Assembly (NCBI RefSeq): GCF_051903925.1
Contig: NZ_CP173678.1
Span: forward strand, 3,472,001 to 3,536,000
Direction: 5' to 3'
Source of the DNA: G051903925 sp051903925
GTDB taxonomy: Bacteria; Pseudomonadota; Alphaproteobacteria; Zavarziniales; Zavarziniaceae
DNA: 64,000 nt
In this document: positions 8,671 through 18,506 of the stretch, one piece after another
Numbering within the stretch: the first letter of the stretch is position 1
How the letters are laid out: each line of letters opens with the position of its first letter
Translations under genes and position numbers: made by a program
The notes under the pieces: model-generated
Database searches by the model: none
Told to the model about the DNA's origin: nothing
The model's input: the letters and a program-made list of their open reading frames with translations, nothing else

Positions 8671-8889
8671 ATGACCGACCTGTTGCGTATCCTGTTCCGG
8701 CGGGAGCCGCCCGCCCGCCCCGACCTGTGGCATCGCTGGGAGCCACTGTTCCCGGTCCTGCTGGCCAATGGCTGGCCGTCCCTGCCGATCGGCCGCATCT
8801 GGCGGCGCCGCACCGCGCGCGGCTGGGAATACCAGCAGGACCGCCTGCGCGACGTCGTGGCCGACCTGGTGGCGGGCTTCAGGACCTGA
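8671..8889 (+). CDS. Small hypothetical protein
   Basis: A 72-residue protein rich in Trp, Arg and Pro, with no signal peptide or membrane segment. I do not recognise a family. A LWHRWEPLFPVLLANGWP stretch in the middle and an amphipathic C-terminal RDVVADLVAGF helix suggest a folded small protein rather than a chance frame. It lies in a gap between the aldehyde dehydrogenase (divergent) and a lipoprotein gene 81 bp downstream. Confidence 0.5.
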   Translation: MTDLLRILFRREPPARPDLWHRWEPLFPVLLANGWPSLPIGRIWRRRTARGWEYQQDRLRDVVADLVAGFRT

Positions 8890-8970
8890 ACCGCCGCGGC
8901 TGCGCCTGCTTTACGGAGGCCGGCCGCCGCCCCACATAGGGGGCGGATCCGCTGACCTGGTGCGCCGACC

Positions 8971-9441
8971 ATGCCTGCCTACCGCGCTGTCTTCCTGGCC
9001 CTGGCCATGCCCACGCTCGTGCTTGCCGGGTGCCAGACGGCCCCTGCCGCCCCGCCACCCAGCGGGCCGATCCTGTCCGGCACGAACTGGCAATTGTCCG
9101 AGATCCGTCCGGGCAATGCGGGTGATGCCGTCCGGCGGCCCGCCGACCCGACCCGCTATACCTTGAGCTTCGGCGCGGACGGCCAGGTCGCCGCCCGCTT
9201 TGACTGCAACCGGGGCGGGGGGCGCTGGACCAGCGTCGGCGGCACGGGGCCGGCGGGTGCCCTGGACCTGGGGCCGCTGGTCAGTACCAAGATGTTCTGC
9301 GGGCCTGAGTCACTGGGCGACGCCTATGGCCTGGGCCTGTCCACCATCAGCTCCTACATGCTGAAGGGCGACGAACTGGTCCTGGGGCCGACGCCCGATG
9401 GCGGGCTGCTGGTCTTTGCCCCCGGCGCGGCCAGCCCCTGA
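8971..9441 (+). CDS. META-domain lipoprotein
   Basis: A 156-residue putative outer- or inner-membrane lipoprotein. The N terminus is a type II signal peptide with lipobox LAGC (Cys at about 20). The rest resembles the META/HslJ domain: NWQLSEI near residue 37, a beta-rich central part with RFDCNRGGGRW, and TKMFCGPESLGDAYGLGLS, followed by a final LVLGPTPDGGLLVFAP strand. HslJ-type proteins are associated with heat or novobiocin tolerance in E. coli, but a specific role here is not inferable. Two Cys in the mature part could form a disulfide. Confidence 0.8.
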   Translation: MPAYRAVFLALAMPTLVLAGCQTAPAAPPPSGPILSGTNWQLSEIRPGNAGDAVRRPADPTRYTLSFGADGQVAARFDCNRGGGRWTSVGGTGPAGALDLGPLVSTKMFCGPESLGDAYGLGLSTISSYMLKGDELVLGPTPDGGLLVFAPGAASP

Positions 9442-9502
9442 GGGCGCACGCGAAGCGCCGCCAGGGAGATGCAATTCATGCTATAAGCCCTTCCAGAATC
9501 GC

Positions 9503-10507
9503 ATGATGTCCAGCGTCGTCGCCGAGCCCCCAAGGCACCAGTCCGGTACACGGGGCGATCAGGTTGTGGTCGACCTGAGCGCCGTCGTCGTGACCGCCGA
9601 CCGGGAACAGCCCCGTGTCCTGACCTTCCGCAAGGACGGCCAGCCCGACGCCCTGCCCTCGGGCCCGCTTGAGCCCGAACACCAGACGATCACCTCGGGT
9701 CTGCGCGCCTGGGTTGCGGCACAGACGCGGCTGAAGCTGGGCTATGTCGAGCAGCTCTACACGTTCGGCGACCGCGACCGCCGCACCGACGGCACCGCGG
9801 GCAGCGCGCGCGCCCTGTCGCTTGGCTATCTGGCGCTGGTGCGCAAGGCGGTGCCGGTAGAGACATCGGGTACCGCATGGGAGAGCTGGTATCACTACCT
9901 GCCGTGGGAGGACTGGCGCGAGGGGCCGCCCGCGATCCTGACCCGGATCGAGACGCAGCTTGAAGGCTGGGTCGCCGGTGCCAGCGGGCCGCAGCGCCGC
10001 GCCAGGCGCGAGCGGGTGGGCCTGGCGTTCGGCTTTGGCGCGGCGGGTCAGCCCTGGACGGACGAGCGCGTGCTCGACCGCTATGAACTGCTCTACGAGG
10101 CGGGCCTCGTCCCGGAGGCCGCGCGCGACGGGCGACCCAACGCCCTGCCAAAGGGCGAGATGCCGTGCGACAGCGCGGACATGATCTCTGACCACCGGCG
10201 GATCCTGGCCACCGCCATCGCCCGCCTGCGCGGCAAGATCAAGTACCGTCCGGTCGTCTTCGAACTGATGCCACCGGAATTCACGTTCCTGGAGCTTCAG
10301 CGCACGGTCGAGGCGCTGTCCGGCGTGCGCCTGCACAAGTCGAACTTCCGCCGCTTGGTCGAGACGCAAGGCCTGGTCGAGGAAACCGGCGGCATGACGG
10401 CCGAAACCGGGGGCCGCCCGGCGCGGCTGCTGCGCTTCCGGCCGGAAGTCATGCTGGAACGCGCGGCCCCTGGCTTGCGCCTCTCGGCGGCGCGCCGCAC
10501 GGCCTGA
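9503..10507 (+). CDS. nadQ: NadQ-like NUDIX transcriptional regulator of NAD synthesis
   Basis: A 334-residue protein with an N-terminal NUDIX-fold region (about 20-180) and a C-terminal winged helix related to NrtR. The NrtR-like signature is visible: IARLRGKIKYRPVVFELMP, then FTFLELQ, then HKSNFRRLVE. In alphaproteobacteria this two-domain family (NadQ) represses nadABC in response to NAD status. That fits nadABC 4.4 kb downstream with two inverted repeats in its promoter (14787-14807 and 14846-14866). A canonical NUDIX box is not evident, consistent with a sensor rather than an enzyme. Start chosen at the first of two adjacent ATGs. Confidence 0.82.
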   Translation: MMSSVVAEPPRHQSGTRGDQVVVDLSAVVVTADREQPRVLTFRKDGQPDALPSGPLEPEHQTITSGLRAWVAAQTRLKLGYVEQLYTFGDRDRRTDGTAGSARALSLGYLALVRKAVPVETSGTAWESWYHYLPWEDWREGPPAILTRIETQLEGWVAGASGPQRRARRERVGLAFGFGAAGQPWTDERVLDRYELLYEAGLVPEAARDGRPNALPKGEMPCDSADMISDHRRILATAIARLRGKIKYRPVVFELMPPEFTFLELQRTVEALSGVRLHKSNFRRLVETQGLVEETGGMTAETGGRPARLLRFRPEVMLERAAPGLRLSAARRTA

Positions 10508-10636
10508 TCGCCCGCCGCGGCGCGAGGCGAATGCGGATCGCGGGTCCGCACGCGGCCGCATTCGTGCTACACCTCCGGGGATAGAACAGGCGGCAGGCCC
10601 GCGCCGGGCTCAGCCGACCGACCTGGAGGAAACGGG

Positions 10637-12472
<1,836 letters not shown>

Positions 12473-12479
12473 AGCAGCC

Positions 12480-12508
12480 GGGACCGGCCCTCATCGAGGG
12501 CCGGTCCC
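12480..12508. terminator. Hairpin between convergent genes, terminator-like
   Basis: A perfect 12-bp stem (GGGACCGGCCCT / AGGGCCGGTCCC) with a 5-nt loop starts 8 bp after the monooxygenase stop. It overlaps the last codons and stop of the minus-strand gene ending at 12491. There is no T tract, so Rho-dependent or stem-stabilised ends are as likely as intrinsic termination. Confidence 0.55.
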
Positions 12509-12916
12509 TGCCTCCAGCAGCACGCAGCGGGAGAGCCCCTGCGTGTTGCGCAGCTCGGCATGGCGGCCGGCCGGGATGATGTGAACGACCGCGACATCGC
12601 CCGCGAAGACGCGCAGGGTCCTGGGCCCCTGGGTCGAGCAGCTCTGCCGGTCGGCGACCTGGAAACAGTCGGGCGGATCCTCGCCGTCGAGCGCGCGGGT
12701 CAGGATATCGCCATGGCGCTCCGCGGGCTTTGTGTAGGGTCGCTCGAACACCAGCTTTCGCGCCAGGGCCTCCGCGAAGGGGATGGACGGGCAGGCCGGG
12801 CCCGCCAGTTCGGGCGACCAGGCGCTCCACCACCATGCCGCGTAGGCGCTGCCGACCAGGAAGGCCGCCACGAACAGGCCGGCGAACCCAGCCACAAGCC
12901 ACTTCCAGACCGGCAC
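12491..12916 (-). CDS. Small single-pass membrane protein of unknown function
   Basis: A 141-residue protein with one N-terminal transmembrane segment (about 4-30: WLVAGFAGLFVAAFLVGSAY) followed by a soluble, probably periplasmic domain with four Cys (in AGPACPS, PDCFQ, RQSCST and SRCVLL). These could form two disulfides. No family recognised. It begins 3 bp after the malic enzyme stop, so the two are co-transcribed. Its last codons are embedded in the terminator-like hairpin at 12480-12508. Confidence 0.7.
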   Translation of the reverse strand: MPVWKWLVAGFAGLFVAAFLVGSAYAAWWWSAWSPELAGPACPSIPFAEALARKLVFERPYTKPAERHGDILTRALDGEDPPDCFQVADRQSCSTQGPRTLRVFAGDVAVVHIIPAGRHAELRNTQGLSRCVLLEAGTGPR

Positions 12917-12919
12917 GGC

Positions 12920-14635
12920 CTACTGGCCCAGCAGCAGCGGGTCCGGAATGCGCGCATAGGGGCGATAGGCGGGTGTCCACATGCGCGCGGCGATCGCCGT
13001 CTCGACGACCGCCGCCGGCAAGTCGGCCGCCTGCCCCTCGCGAATTGCCTGAAGCGCCACGGCCCGGGCCACGGTCACGGCCACGGCGCGGAGGTCCGAG
13101 ACGGGCGGCAGGAGGTTGGCCGTGGGATCGCCCCGTGCGGGGGAGGCCTGGGCCAGCGCCTTGGCCGCTTCCATCATCATGCCGTCCGTGATCCGCCTGG
13201 CCTGGACAGCCAGCGCCCCCAGGCCGACGCCGGGGAAAATGTAGGAATTGTTGGTCTGGTCGACCTTGAAGCGGCCGCCGGCGCGCTCCAGCGGCGGGAA
13301 CGGGCTGCCTGTGCCGATCACGGCCCGGCCGTCGCTCCATGCCGCCACATCCTGCGGGGTCGCCTCCGCGCGGGACGTCGGATTGGACAGGGGGAAGATC
13401 ACGGGACGCGCATGGCGGGCCGCCATCTCCCGCACGACGGCCTGCGAGAAGGCCCCGGGCTGGCCAGAGACGCCGATCAGCACCGTGGGCGCTGCATTGC
13501 GCACCACGTCGAGCAGCGCGACCTTGTCCGGCTGGTCCAGGGTCCAGGCGGCGGCCACGGCGCGCGGCTGCAGGAAGGGCTCCTGAAAGGGTGCGATGTC
13601 GTTCATGCCCTGGACCAGCAGTCCGGGCCGGTCGACCAGGTAGAAGCGCCGCGCCGCCTCGGCCTGGCTCAGCCCTGCCTCGACCAGCGCCCGCTGGATC
13701 AGGCCGGCTATGCCACAGCCGGCGGAGCCCGCGCCCAGCACTGCGATCCGCTGGTCTTTGAGCGGCACCCCGGTCACGTTGATCGCGGACAGCAGCGTGC
13801 CCGTCGCCACCGCCGCCGTGCCCTGGACATCGTCGTTGAAGGTGCAGAGGCGGTCGCGATACCGCTCCAGCAGGCGGGTCGCGTTGTTCTTGGCGAAATC
13901 CTCCCATTGCAGCAGGACATGCGGCCAGCGCCGGCTGACCGCGCTCACGAATGCCTCGACGAAATCGTCATAGGCCTGGCCGCGAACGCGCTCGTGGCGC
14001 CAGCCGACATAAAGCGGATCGGCCAGGCGGTCGGGATTGTCGGTACCGACGTCCAGGATCACGGGCAGCGTCGTCGCCGGGTCGAGCCCGCCGCAGGCGG
14101 TATAGAGCGCCAGCTTGCCGATCGGGATCCCCATGCCCCCTGCCCCCTGGTCTCCGAGCCCAAGGATGCGCTCGCCATCGGTCACGACGATGGCCTCGAC
14201 CCGATCGAATCGCGGATTGGCCAGGATCTGGTCGATGCGTGCCTGGTGTGGTGGGCTGAGGAACAGGCCGCGCGGCTTGCGGAACAGGCGGCTGAACTGC
14301 TGGCAGCCGTCACCGACGGTGGGCGTGTAGACGATGGGCAGCAGTTCCTCGATGTTCTGGACCAGGAGCGCGAAGAACACCGTCTCGTTCGTGTCCTGGA
14401 GTTCACGCAGGAAGGCATAGCGCTCCAGCGGCTCGCTGAACCCGCGCAGCGCCTGGAGCCGCCGCGCCACCTGCTCGTCCAGCGTGCCGATATTGGGCGG
14501 CAGCAGGCCATGCAGGTCGAAGGCATCGCGCTCTGCCTCGGTAAAGGCGGTCCCCTTGTTCAGCAACGGGTCCGCCATCAGGTGATAGCCGGACAGGGCG
14601 GTGGCGACGGTCCGGGCGTCGTGGGCTGCGGTCAT
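12920..14635 (-). CDS. maeA: NAD-dependent malic enzyme
   Basis: Oxidatively decarboxylates malate to pyruvate. The 571-residue length matches the SfcA/MaeA-type long form, not the MaeB type fused to a phosphotransacetylase domain. Visible motifs are YTPTVGDGCQQFSRLFRKP (catalytic Tyr region, about 106-124), the TDGERILGLGDQGAGGMGIP metal/substrate block, the FNDDVQGTAAV block and the Rossmann GAGSAGCGIA. A membrane protein gene follows 3 bp downstream. The promoter must lie in the 242-bp divergent region shared with nadA, so the NAD operators there might also influence it. Confidence 0.93.
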   Translation of the reverse strand: MTAAHDARTVATALSGYHLMADPLLNKGTAFTEAERDAFDLHGLLPPNIGTLDEQVARRLQALRGFSEPLERYAFLRELQDTNETVFFALLVQNIEELLPIVYTPTVGDGCQQFSRLFRKPRGLFLSPPHQARIDQILANPRFDRVEAIVVTDGERILGLGDQGAGGMGIPIGKLALYTACGGLDPATTLPVILDVGTDNPDRLADPLYVGWRHERVRGQAYDDFVEAFVSAVSRRWPHVLLQWEDFAKNNATRLLERYRDRLCTFNDDVQGTAAVATGTLLSAINVTGVPLKDQRIAVLGAGSAGCGIAGLIQRALVEAGLSQAEAARRFYLVDRPGLLVQGMNDIAPFQEPFLQPRAVAAAWTLDQPDKVALLDVVRNAAPTVLIGVSGQPGAFSQAVVREMAARHARPVIFPLSNPTSRAEATPQDVAAWSDGRAVIGTGSPFPPLERAGGRFKVDQTNNSYIFPGVGLGALAVQARRITDGMMMEAAKALAQASPARGDPTANLLPPVSDLRAVAVTVARAVALQAIREGQAADLPAAVVETAIAARMWTPAYRPYARIPDPLLLGQ

Positions 14636-14777
14636 CGGGTCCTCCGGCTGCGGCGCATGTCCATTGCCGCATGGGCGGCGTGCTACGCCAAGGGCTTAGT
14701 GGCGGACGTGCGCATGGCACCTTCGCGCCGTCGCGGGAAGCCGGCGCAACGTGCCGCGAAAACGTCATAAAATCCCC

Positions 14778-14807
14778 TTGACTGGCTTATACTCATCCCC
14801 AGTATAA
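14778..14807 (+). promoter_or_regulatory. Putative nadA promoter overlapped by NadQ-like operator 1
   Basis: TTGACT at 14778-14783 followed after 18 nt by GTATAA (14802-14807) resembles a sigma-70 promoter. The inverted repeat TTATACTC-atccc-CAGTATAA (14787-14807) fills the spacer and covers the -10 box. Seven of eight arm positions pair symmetrically, and the flanking C/G at 14786/14808 extends the TTATACT/AGTATAA symmetry. Binding here would block RNA polymerase. Confidence 0.65.
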
Positions 14808-14808
14808 G

Positions 14809-14837
14809 AGGGAAGCCGCACAGGCGGCCTCTTCTTT
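14809..14837 (+). ncRNA. Possible leader hairpin between the two nad operators
   Basis: GCCGC (14815-14819) and GCGGC (14824-14828) pair around an ACAG loop. The stem can be extended by AGGG/CTCT-type pairs past a two-base bulge and is followed by TTCTTT. If transcription starts near 14815 the stem would lie at the very 5' end of the nadA leader. It could be a weak terminator or a 5' stabilising element. Confidence 0.35.
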
Positions 14838-14845
14838 GTGCCTGG

Positions 14846-14866
14846 TTATACTCATAACGAGAATAA
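14846..14866. promoter_or_regulatory. NadQ-like operator 2 upstream of nadA
   Basis: TTATACTC-ataac-GAGAATAA is an inverted repeat with one mismatch. It has the same left arm and the same 5-nt spacer as operator 1, 59 bp downstream of it and 11 bp before the nadA start codon. Two such sites in one intergenic region make chance unlikely. Confidence 0.65.
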
Positions 14867-14877
14867 GGAATCGCCCC

Positions 14878-15924
14878 ATGTCCAGCCTGGGCCCCCTTCT
14901 CGACCGTGCACCGGCCGCCACCCCGTTCGTGGAGGCGCCTGTCGTGGCCCTGAGCACCATCGAGCGCCTGAAGCGGGTCGAGGCCAAGGTGCCGGAATTC
15001 GAATGGCCGGTCTTTGCCGACGACATCGCGGCGATCGAACGGCTGAAGGTCGAGCGCCGCGCGGTGGTCCTGGCCCACAACTACCAGACGCCCGAGATCT
15101 ATCACGGCGTCTCGGACCTCGTGGGCGACAGCCTGGCCCTGGCCCGCGACGCGCAGGCGGCGGCCAAGGACGCGGACGTGATCGTGATGTGCGGCGTGCA
15201 CTTCATGGCCGAGACGGTCAAGCTGCTGAACCCGGAGAAGACCGTGCTGATCGCCGATCCGGAGGCGGGCTGTTCGCTGGCCGAGTCGATCACGGGCGCG
15301 GACGTGCGCCTGCTGCGCGAGCGCTATCCGGGCGTGCCGATCGTCGCCTATGTCAACACCACGGCCGAGGTGAAGGCCGAGGTCGACATCTGCTGCACCT
15401 CCGGCAACGCGGTCCAGATCGTGCGCAGCCTGAACGCGCCGCGCGTCATCATGCTGCCCGACGAGTACCTGGCGAAGTGGGTCGCGACCCAGTGCCCGGA
15501 GATCGAGATCATCGCCTGGCACGGCCATTGCGAGGTGCATGAGCGCTTCACGCCCAGTGACATCGCCATGCTGCGCGACAGTCATCCTGGCCTAGTCGTG
15601 CTGGCCCATCCCGAATGCCCGCCCGACGTGATCGAGGCGGCGGACTATACCGGGTCGACCGCGCTGATGTCGGCCTATGTCCAGCGGGAACAGCCGGCCA
15701 AGGTCGTGCTGATGACCGAATGCTCCATGGCGGACAACATCGCGGCCGAGAACCCGAACGTGGAGTTCGTGCGGCCCTGCAACCTGTGCCCGCACATGAA
15801 GCGCATCTCGCTGGCCGGCATCCGCCGCGCGCTTGAGACCATGACCCATGTCGTGGAGATCGAGCCCACCCTGGCGGCACGGGCACGCGGGTCGATCGAC
15901 CGCATGCTGGCCGCCGGCAAGTAG
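14878..15924 (+). CDS. nadA: Quinolinate synthase
   Basis: Condenses iminoaspartate with dihydroxyacetone phosphate to quinolinate, using a [4Fe-4S] cluster. The ATG at 14878 gives 348 residues; upstream in-frame codons would run through operator 2. The HNYQTPEIY substrate motif is near residue 67. The three cluster cysteines are in MCGVHFMAET, the CCTSGNAVQI block and RPCNLCPHMKRI. It is the first gene of nadA-nadB-nadC, expected to be controlled by the NadQ-like regulator encoded at 9503. Confidence 0.97.
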   Translation: MSSLGPLLDRAPAATPFVEAPVVALSTIERLKRVEAKVPEFEWPVFADDIAAIERLKVERRAVVLAHNYQTPEIYHGVSDLVGDSLALARDAQAAAKDADVIVMCGVHFMAETVKLLNPEKTVLIADPEAGCSLAESITGADVRLLRERYPGVPIVAYVNTTAEVKAEVDICCTSGNAVQIVRSLNAPRVIMLPDEYLAKWVATQCPEIEIIAWHGHCEVHERFTPSDIAMLRDSHPGLVVLAHPECPPDVIEAADYTGSTALMSAYVQREQPAKVVLMTECSMADNIAAENPNVEFVRPCNLCPHMKRISLAGIRRALETMTHVVEIEPTLAARARGSIDRMLAAGK

Positions 15925-15994
15925 CGCAGGCACACAGCACGCCCAGTCAGTAGTTCGCCCAGTCACTCAGGCCCTACAGCCAAAGGTCTATGCC

Positions 15995-17590
15995 ATGAAC
16001 GCGGTCACGGGCTTCATCCCGGTACGTGCTGCAGTTCCCCACCGGTTGCGACCGGTTGTCGTCGGCTGTGGCATTGCGGGCCTTGCGACCGCGCTGCACC
16101 TCGCCCGCTTTGGGGAGGTGGTGGTGCTGTCGCGCGGCTCCCTGGGGCCTGACGGGGCCGCGACCGCCTGGGCCCAGGGCGGGATCGCGGCGGCGATGGC
16201 CGCCGACGACGCGCCGTCGCTGCACGCGGCGGATACGATGGCCGCGGGCGCCGGCCTGACCGATGCCGCCATTGCACTGGCCGTCGCGGAAGCGGCACCC
16301 GGCGTGATTGACGACCTGGCCCGCTGGGGCGTGCCCTTCGACCGGCATGGCGACGGATCCTTGAGCCTGGGGCTGGAGGCGGCGCACAGCCGGCGGCGCA
16401 TCGTCCATGTCGGGGGCGATGCCACGGGCTTCGGGCTGCTTGTGGCGCTGGTCAAGGCGGTTCGTGCCAATGAGCGGATCGAGGTGATCGAGGGTGCGGC
16501 CCTGACCGACCTGCTGCAGGACGACCTGGGCGTGTGCGGCCTGGTCGCGGTGCGCGACGGCGCCCCCCTGACCCTGGCGACGCGGGCAGTGATCCTGGCG
16601 ACCGGTGGCGTGGGTGGCCTTTATGCCCACACCACCAACCCGCTGGGGGCCGCCGGTGCGGGCCTGGCCATCGCCGCGCGCGCCGGGGCCACGATCCGCG
16701 ACGTCGAGTTCGTGCAGTTCCATCCCACGGCCATCGCCGCGGGCCGCGATCCGATGCCCCTGGCGACCGAGGCCCTGCGGGGCGAGGGCGCCATCCTGGT
16801 CAACGACCGAGGCGAGCGCTTCATGGCCGACCTGCCGGCCGCCGAACTGTCGCCGCGCGACGTGGTGGCGCGCGCCGTCTGGGCGGAGCTGGTGTCCGGT
16901 TCCAAGGTGTTCCTGGATACGCGGGCGTGCCTGGGCGCCGACCTGCCGCGCCGCTTCCCCAGCGTCGCCGCGTTGTGCCGGGAAGCGGGCATCGACCCCG
17001 TCACCCAGCCCATCCCGATCCGCCCCGCCGCGCACTACCACATGGGCGGGATCAAGGTCGACGCCCGCGGACGCTCCACGCTGCCGGGGCTCTGGGCCTG
17101 TGGCGAGGTCTCGGCGACCGGCCTGCACGGCGCCAACCGGCTGGCCAGCAACTCGCTCCTGGAAGGCGCGGCCTTCGCCCGCTGGATCGCTGAGGATATT
17201 GCCGGCCAGGCGGCCCTGCGCGCGCCCAGGCCCGTTGAATGCGCCACGGTCGCGGACGCAGGCCCGGTCGATGCCGCGGCCATCCACGCGCTGCGCCATG
17301 ACCTGGAACAGGCGGCCGGTGTCATCCGTGACGCCGATGGCCTGACCCAGGCCATTCTCCGCGTGGCGCCGCTGGCCCAGGGGACTGGCGTCCTGGGCGA
17401 CCGGGCGCGGGTCGCCCTGATGATCCTGGTCGGTGCCCTGGATCGGCAGGAAAGCCGGGGTGCCCAGTGCCGGCGCGATCATCCCCAGGTCGCGGCCGAA
17501 GCGTGCCACAGCGACCTGCTGCTGCATCAGGTCCTGGACCGCGCCCACGCCCTGTCGAACATGCCGGCACGCGCCACCGCCTTCGCCTGA
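15995..17590 (+). CDS. nadB: L-aspartate oxidase
   Basis: FAD enzyme that oxidises L-aspartate to iminoaspartate, the NadA substrate. The ATG at 15995 gives 531 residues, the family norm, and places the FAD-binding GCGIAGLA at 24-31. Further motifs are DGAATAWAQGGIAAA, EFVQFHPTAI and HGANRLASNSLLEGA, all shared with succinate dehydrogenase-type flavoproteins. GHPHYHMGGI-like AAHYHMGGI is also present. It starts 70 bp after nadA and is 52 bp upstream of nadC. Confidence 0.96.
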   Translation: MNAVTGFIPVRAAVPHRLRPVVVGCGIAGLATALHLARFGEVVVLSRGSLGPDGAATAWAQGGIAAAMAADDAPSLHAADTMAAGAGLTDAAIALAVAEAAPGVIDDLARWGVPFDRHGDGSLSLGLEAAHSRRRIVHVGGDATGFGLLVALVKAVRANERIEVIEGAALTDLLQDDLGVCGLVAVRDGAPLTLATRAVILATGGVGGLYAHTTNPLGAAGAGLAIAARAGATIRDVEFVQFHPTAIAAGRDPMPLATEALRGEGAILVNDRGERFMADLPAAELSPRDVVARAVWAELVSGSKVFLDTRACLGADLPRRFPSVAALCREAGIDPVTQPIPIRPAAHYHMGGIKVDARGRSTLPGLWACGEVSATGLHGANRLASNSLLEGAAFARWIAEDIAGQAALRAPRPVECATVADAGPVDAAAIHALRHDLEQAAGVIRDADGLTQAILRVAPLAQGTGVLGDRARVALMILVGALDRQESRGAQCRRDHPQVAAEACHSDLLLHQVLDRAHALSNMPARATAFA

Positions 17591-17599
17591 TCCCCTGCA

Positions 17600-17624
17600 A
17601 CGGCCGGTCCGCAGGGCCGGCCGT
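17600..17624 (+). other. Stem-loop between nadB and nadC
   Basis: ACGGCCGG (17600-17607) pairs perfectly with CCGGCCGT (17617-17624) around a 9-nt loop, 10 bp after the nadB stop and 18 bp before nadC. No T tract follows. It may tune nadC expression or mRNA decay, but function is not shown. Confidence 0.45.
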
Positions 17625-17642
17625 CACGACGAGCCCGTTCTC

Positions 17643-18491
17643 ATGCCCCTGACTCCCCTGCCCCGCCTGATGGTGGAGCCGATCGTGCGCGCCGCGCTCC
17701 TTGAAGACCTGGGCCGCGCCGGCGACGTCACGACCGAGTCCGTGATCGCCGCCGATGCCACGCTGAGCGCCGTCATCGCGACGCGCCAGCCGGGCGTGAT
17801 CGCCGGCACCGACTGCGCCGTGATCGCCTTTGACCTGATGCAGCCCGGGATTTCGGTGGTGGTCGAACGACCCGACGGCAGCGCGGTTTCGCCCGGCGAC
17901 GTCGTCCTGCGCGTGCAGGGCAATGCAAGGGCGATCCTGTCGGCGGAACGGGTGGCGCTGAACCTGCTGTGCCACCTCTCTGGGGTCGCCACGGCGACCG
18001 CCAACCTGGTGCAGGCGGTCCAGCCGCACAAGGCCCGCATCATCGACACGCGCAAGACGACCCCCGGGCTGCGCGCGCTGGAAAAGCGCGCGGTCCGCGC
18101 CGGTGGGGGCGACAATCACCGCTTCGGCCTGGATGACGCGGTCCTGATCAAGGACAACCATATCGCCGCCGCCGGCAGCATCACGGCGGCGGTCGCCCGC
18201 GCTCGCGCCCATGTCGGCCACATGGTGAAGGTGGAGTGCGAGGTCGACACCCTGGACCAGCTGCACGAGGCGCTGGCCGCCGGCGTCGACGTCGTCCTGC
18301 TCGACAACATGACCCCGGCCCAGCTGAAGGACGCGGTCGCCATCGTCGCCGGCCGCGCCGTTACCGAAGCCTCGGGCCGCGTCACGGCCGCCACGGCGGG
18401 CGCCATCGCCGCCAGCGGCGTCGACCTGATCTCGTGCGGCTGGATCACCCACAGCGCGCCGATCCTCGACCTCGGCCTCGACATCGGGTGA
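17643..18491 (+). CDS. nadC: Nicotinate-nucleotide pyrophosphorylase (carboxylating)
   Basis: Quinolinate phosphoribosyltransferase, forming nicotinate mononucleotide from quinolinate and PRPP. It has 282 residues. Signature blocks are EDLGRAGDVT (21-30), DTRKTTPGLR (135-144), GGGDNHR (154-160) and KDNHI (170-174), followed by the LLDNMTP and SGVDLISCGWITHS barrel motifs. It completes the de novo NAD operon. The convergent chemotaxis receptor gene ends 15 bp later. Confidence 0.97.
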   Translation: MPLTPLPRLMVEPIVRAALLEDLGRAGDVTTESVIAADATLSAVIATRQPGVIAGTDCAVIAFDLMQPGISVVVERPDGSAVSPGDVVLRVQGNARAILSAERVALNLLCHLSGVATATANLVQAVQPHKARIIDTRKTTPGLRALEKRAVRAGGGDNHRFGLDDAVLIKDNHIAAAGSITAAVARARAHVGHMVKVECEVDTLDQLHEALAAGVDVVLLDNMTPAQLKDAVAIVAGRAVTEASGRVTAATAGAIAASGVDLISCGWITHSAPILDLGLDIG

Positions 18492-18506
18492 GCGAAGCGG
18501 GCGAAA

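Noticed and set aside
12560..14770. A 736-codon plus-strand frame opposite the malic enzyme
   Set aside because: The malic enzyme on the minus strand has intact catalytic and NAD motifs; this frame is a codon-bias shadow.
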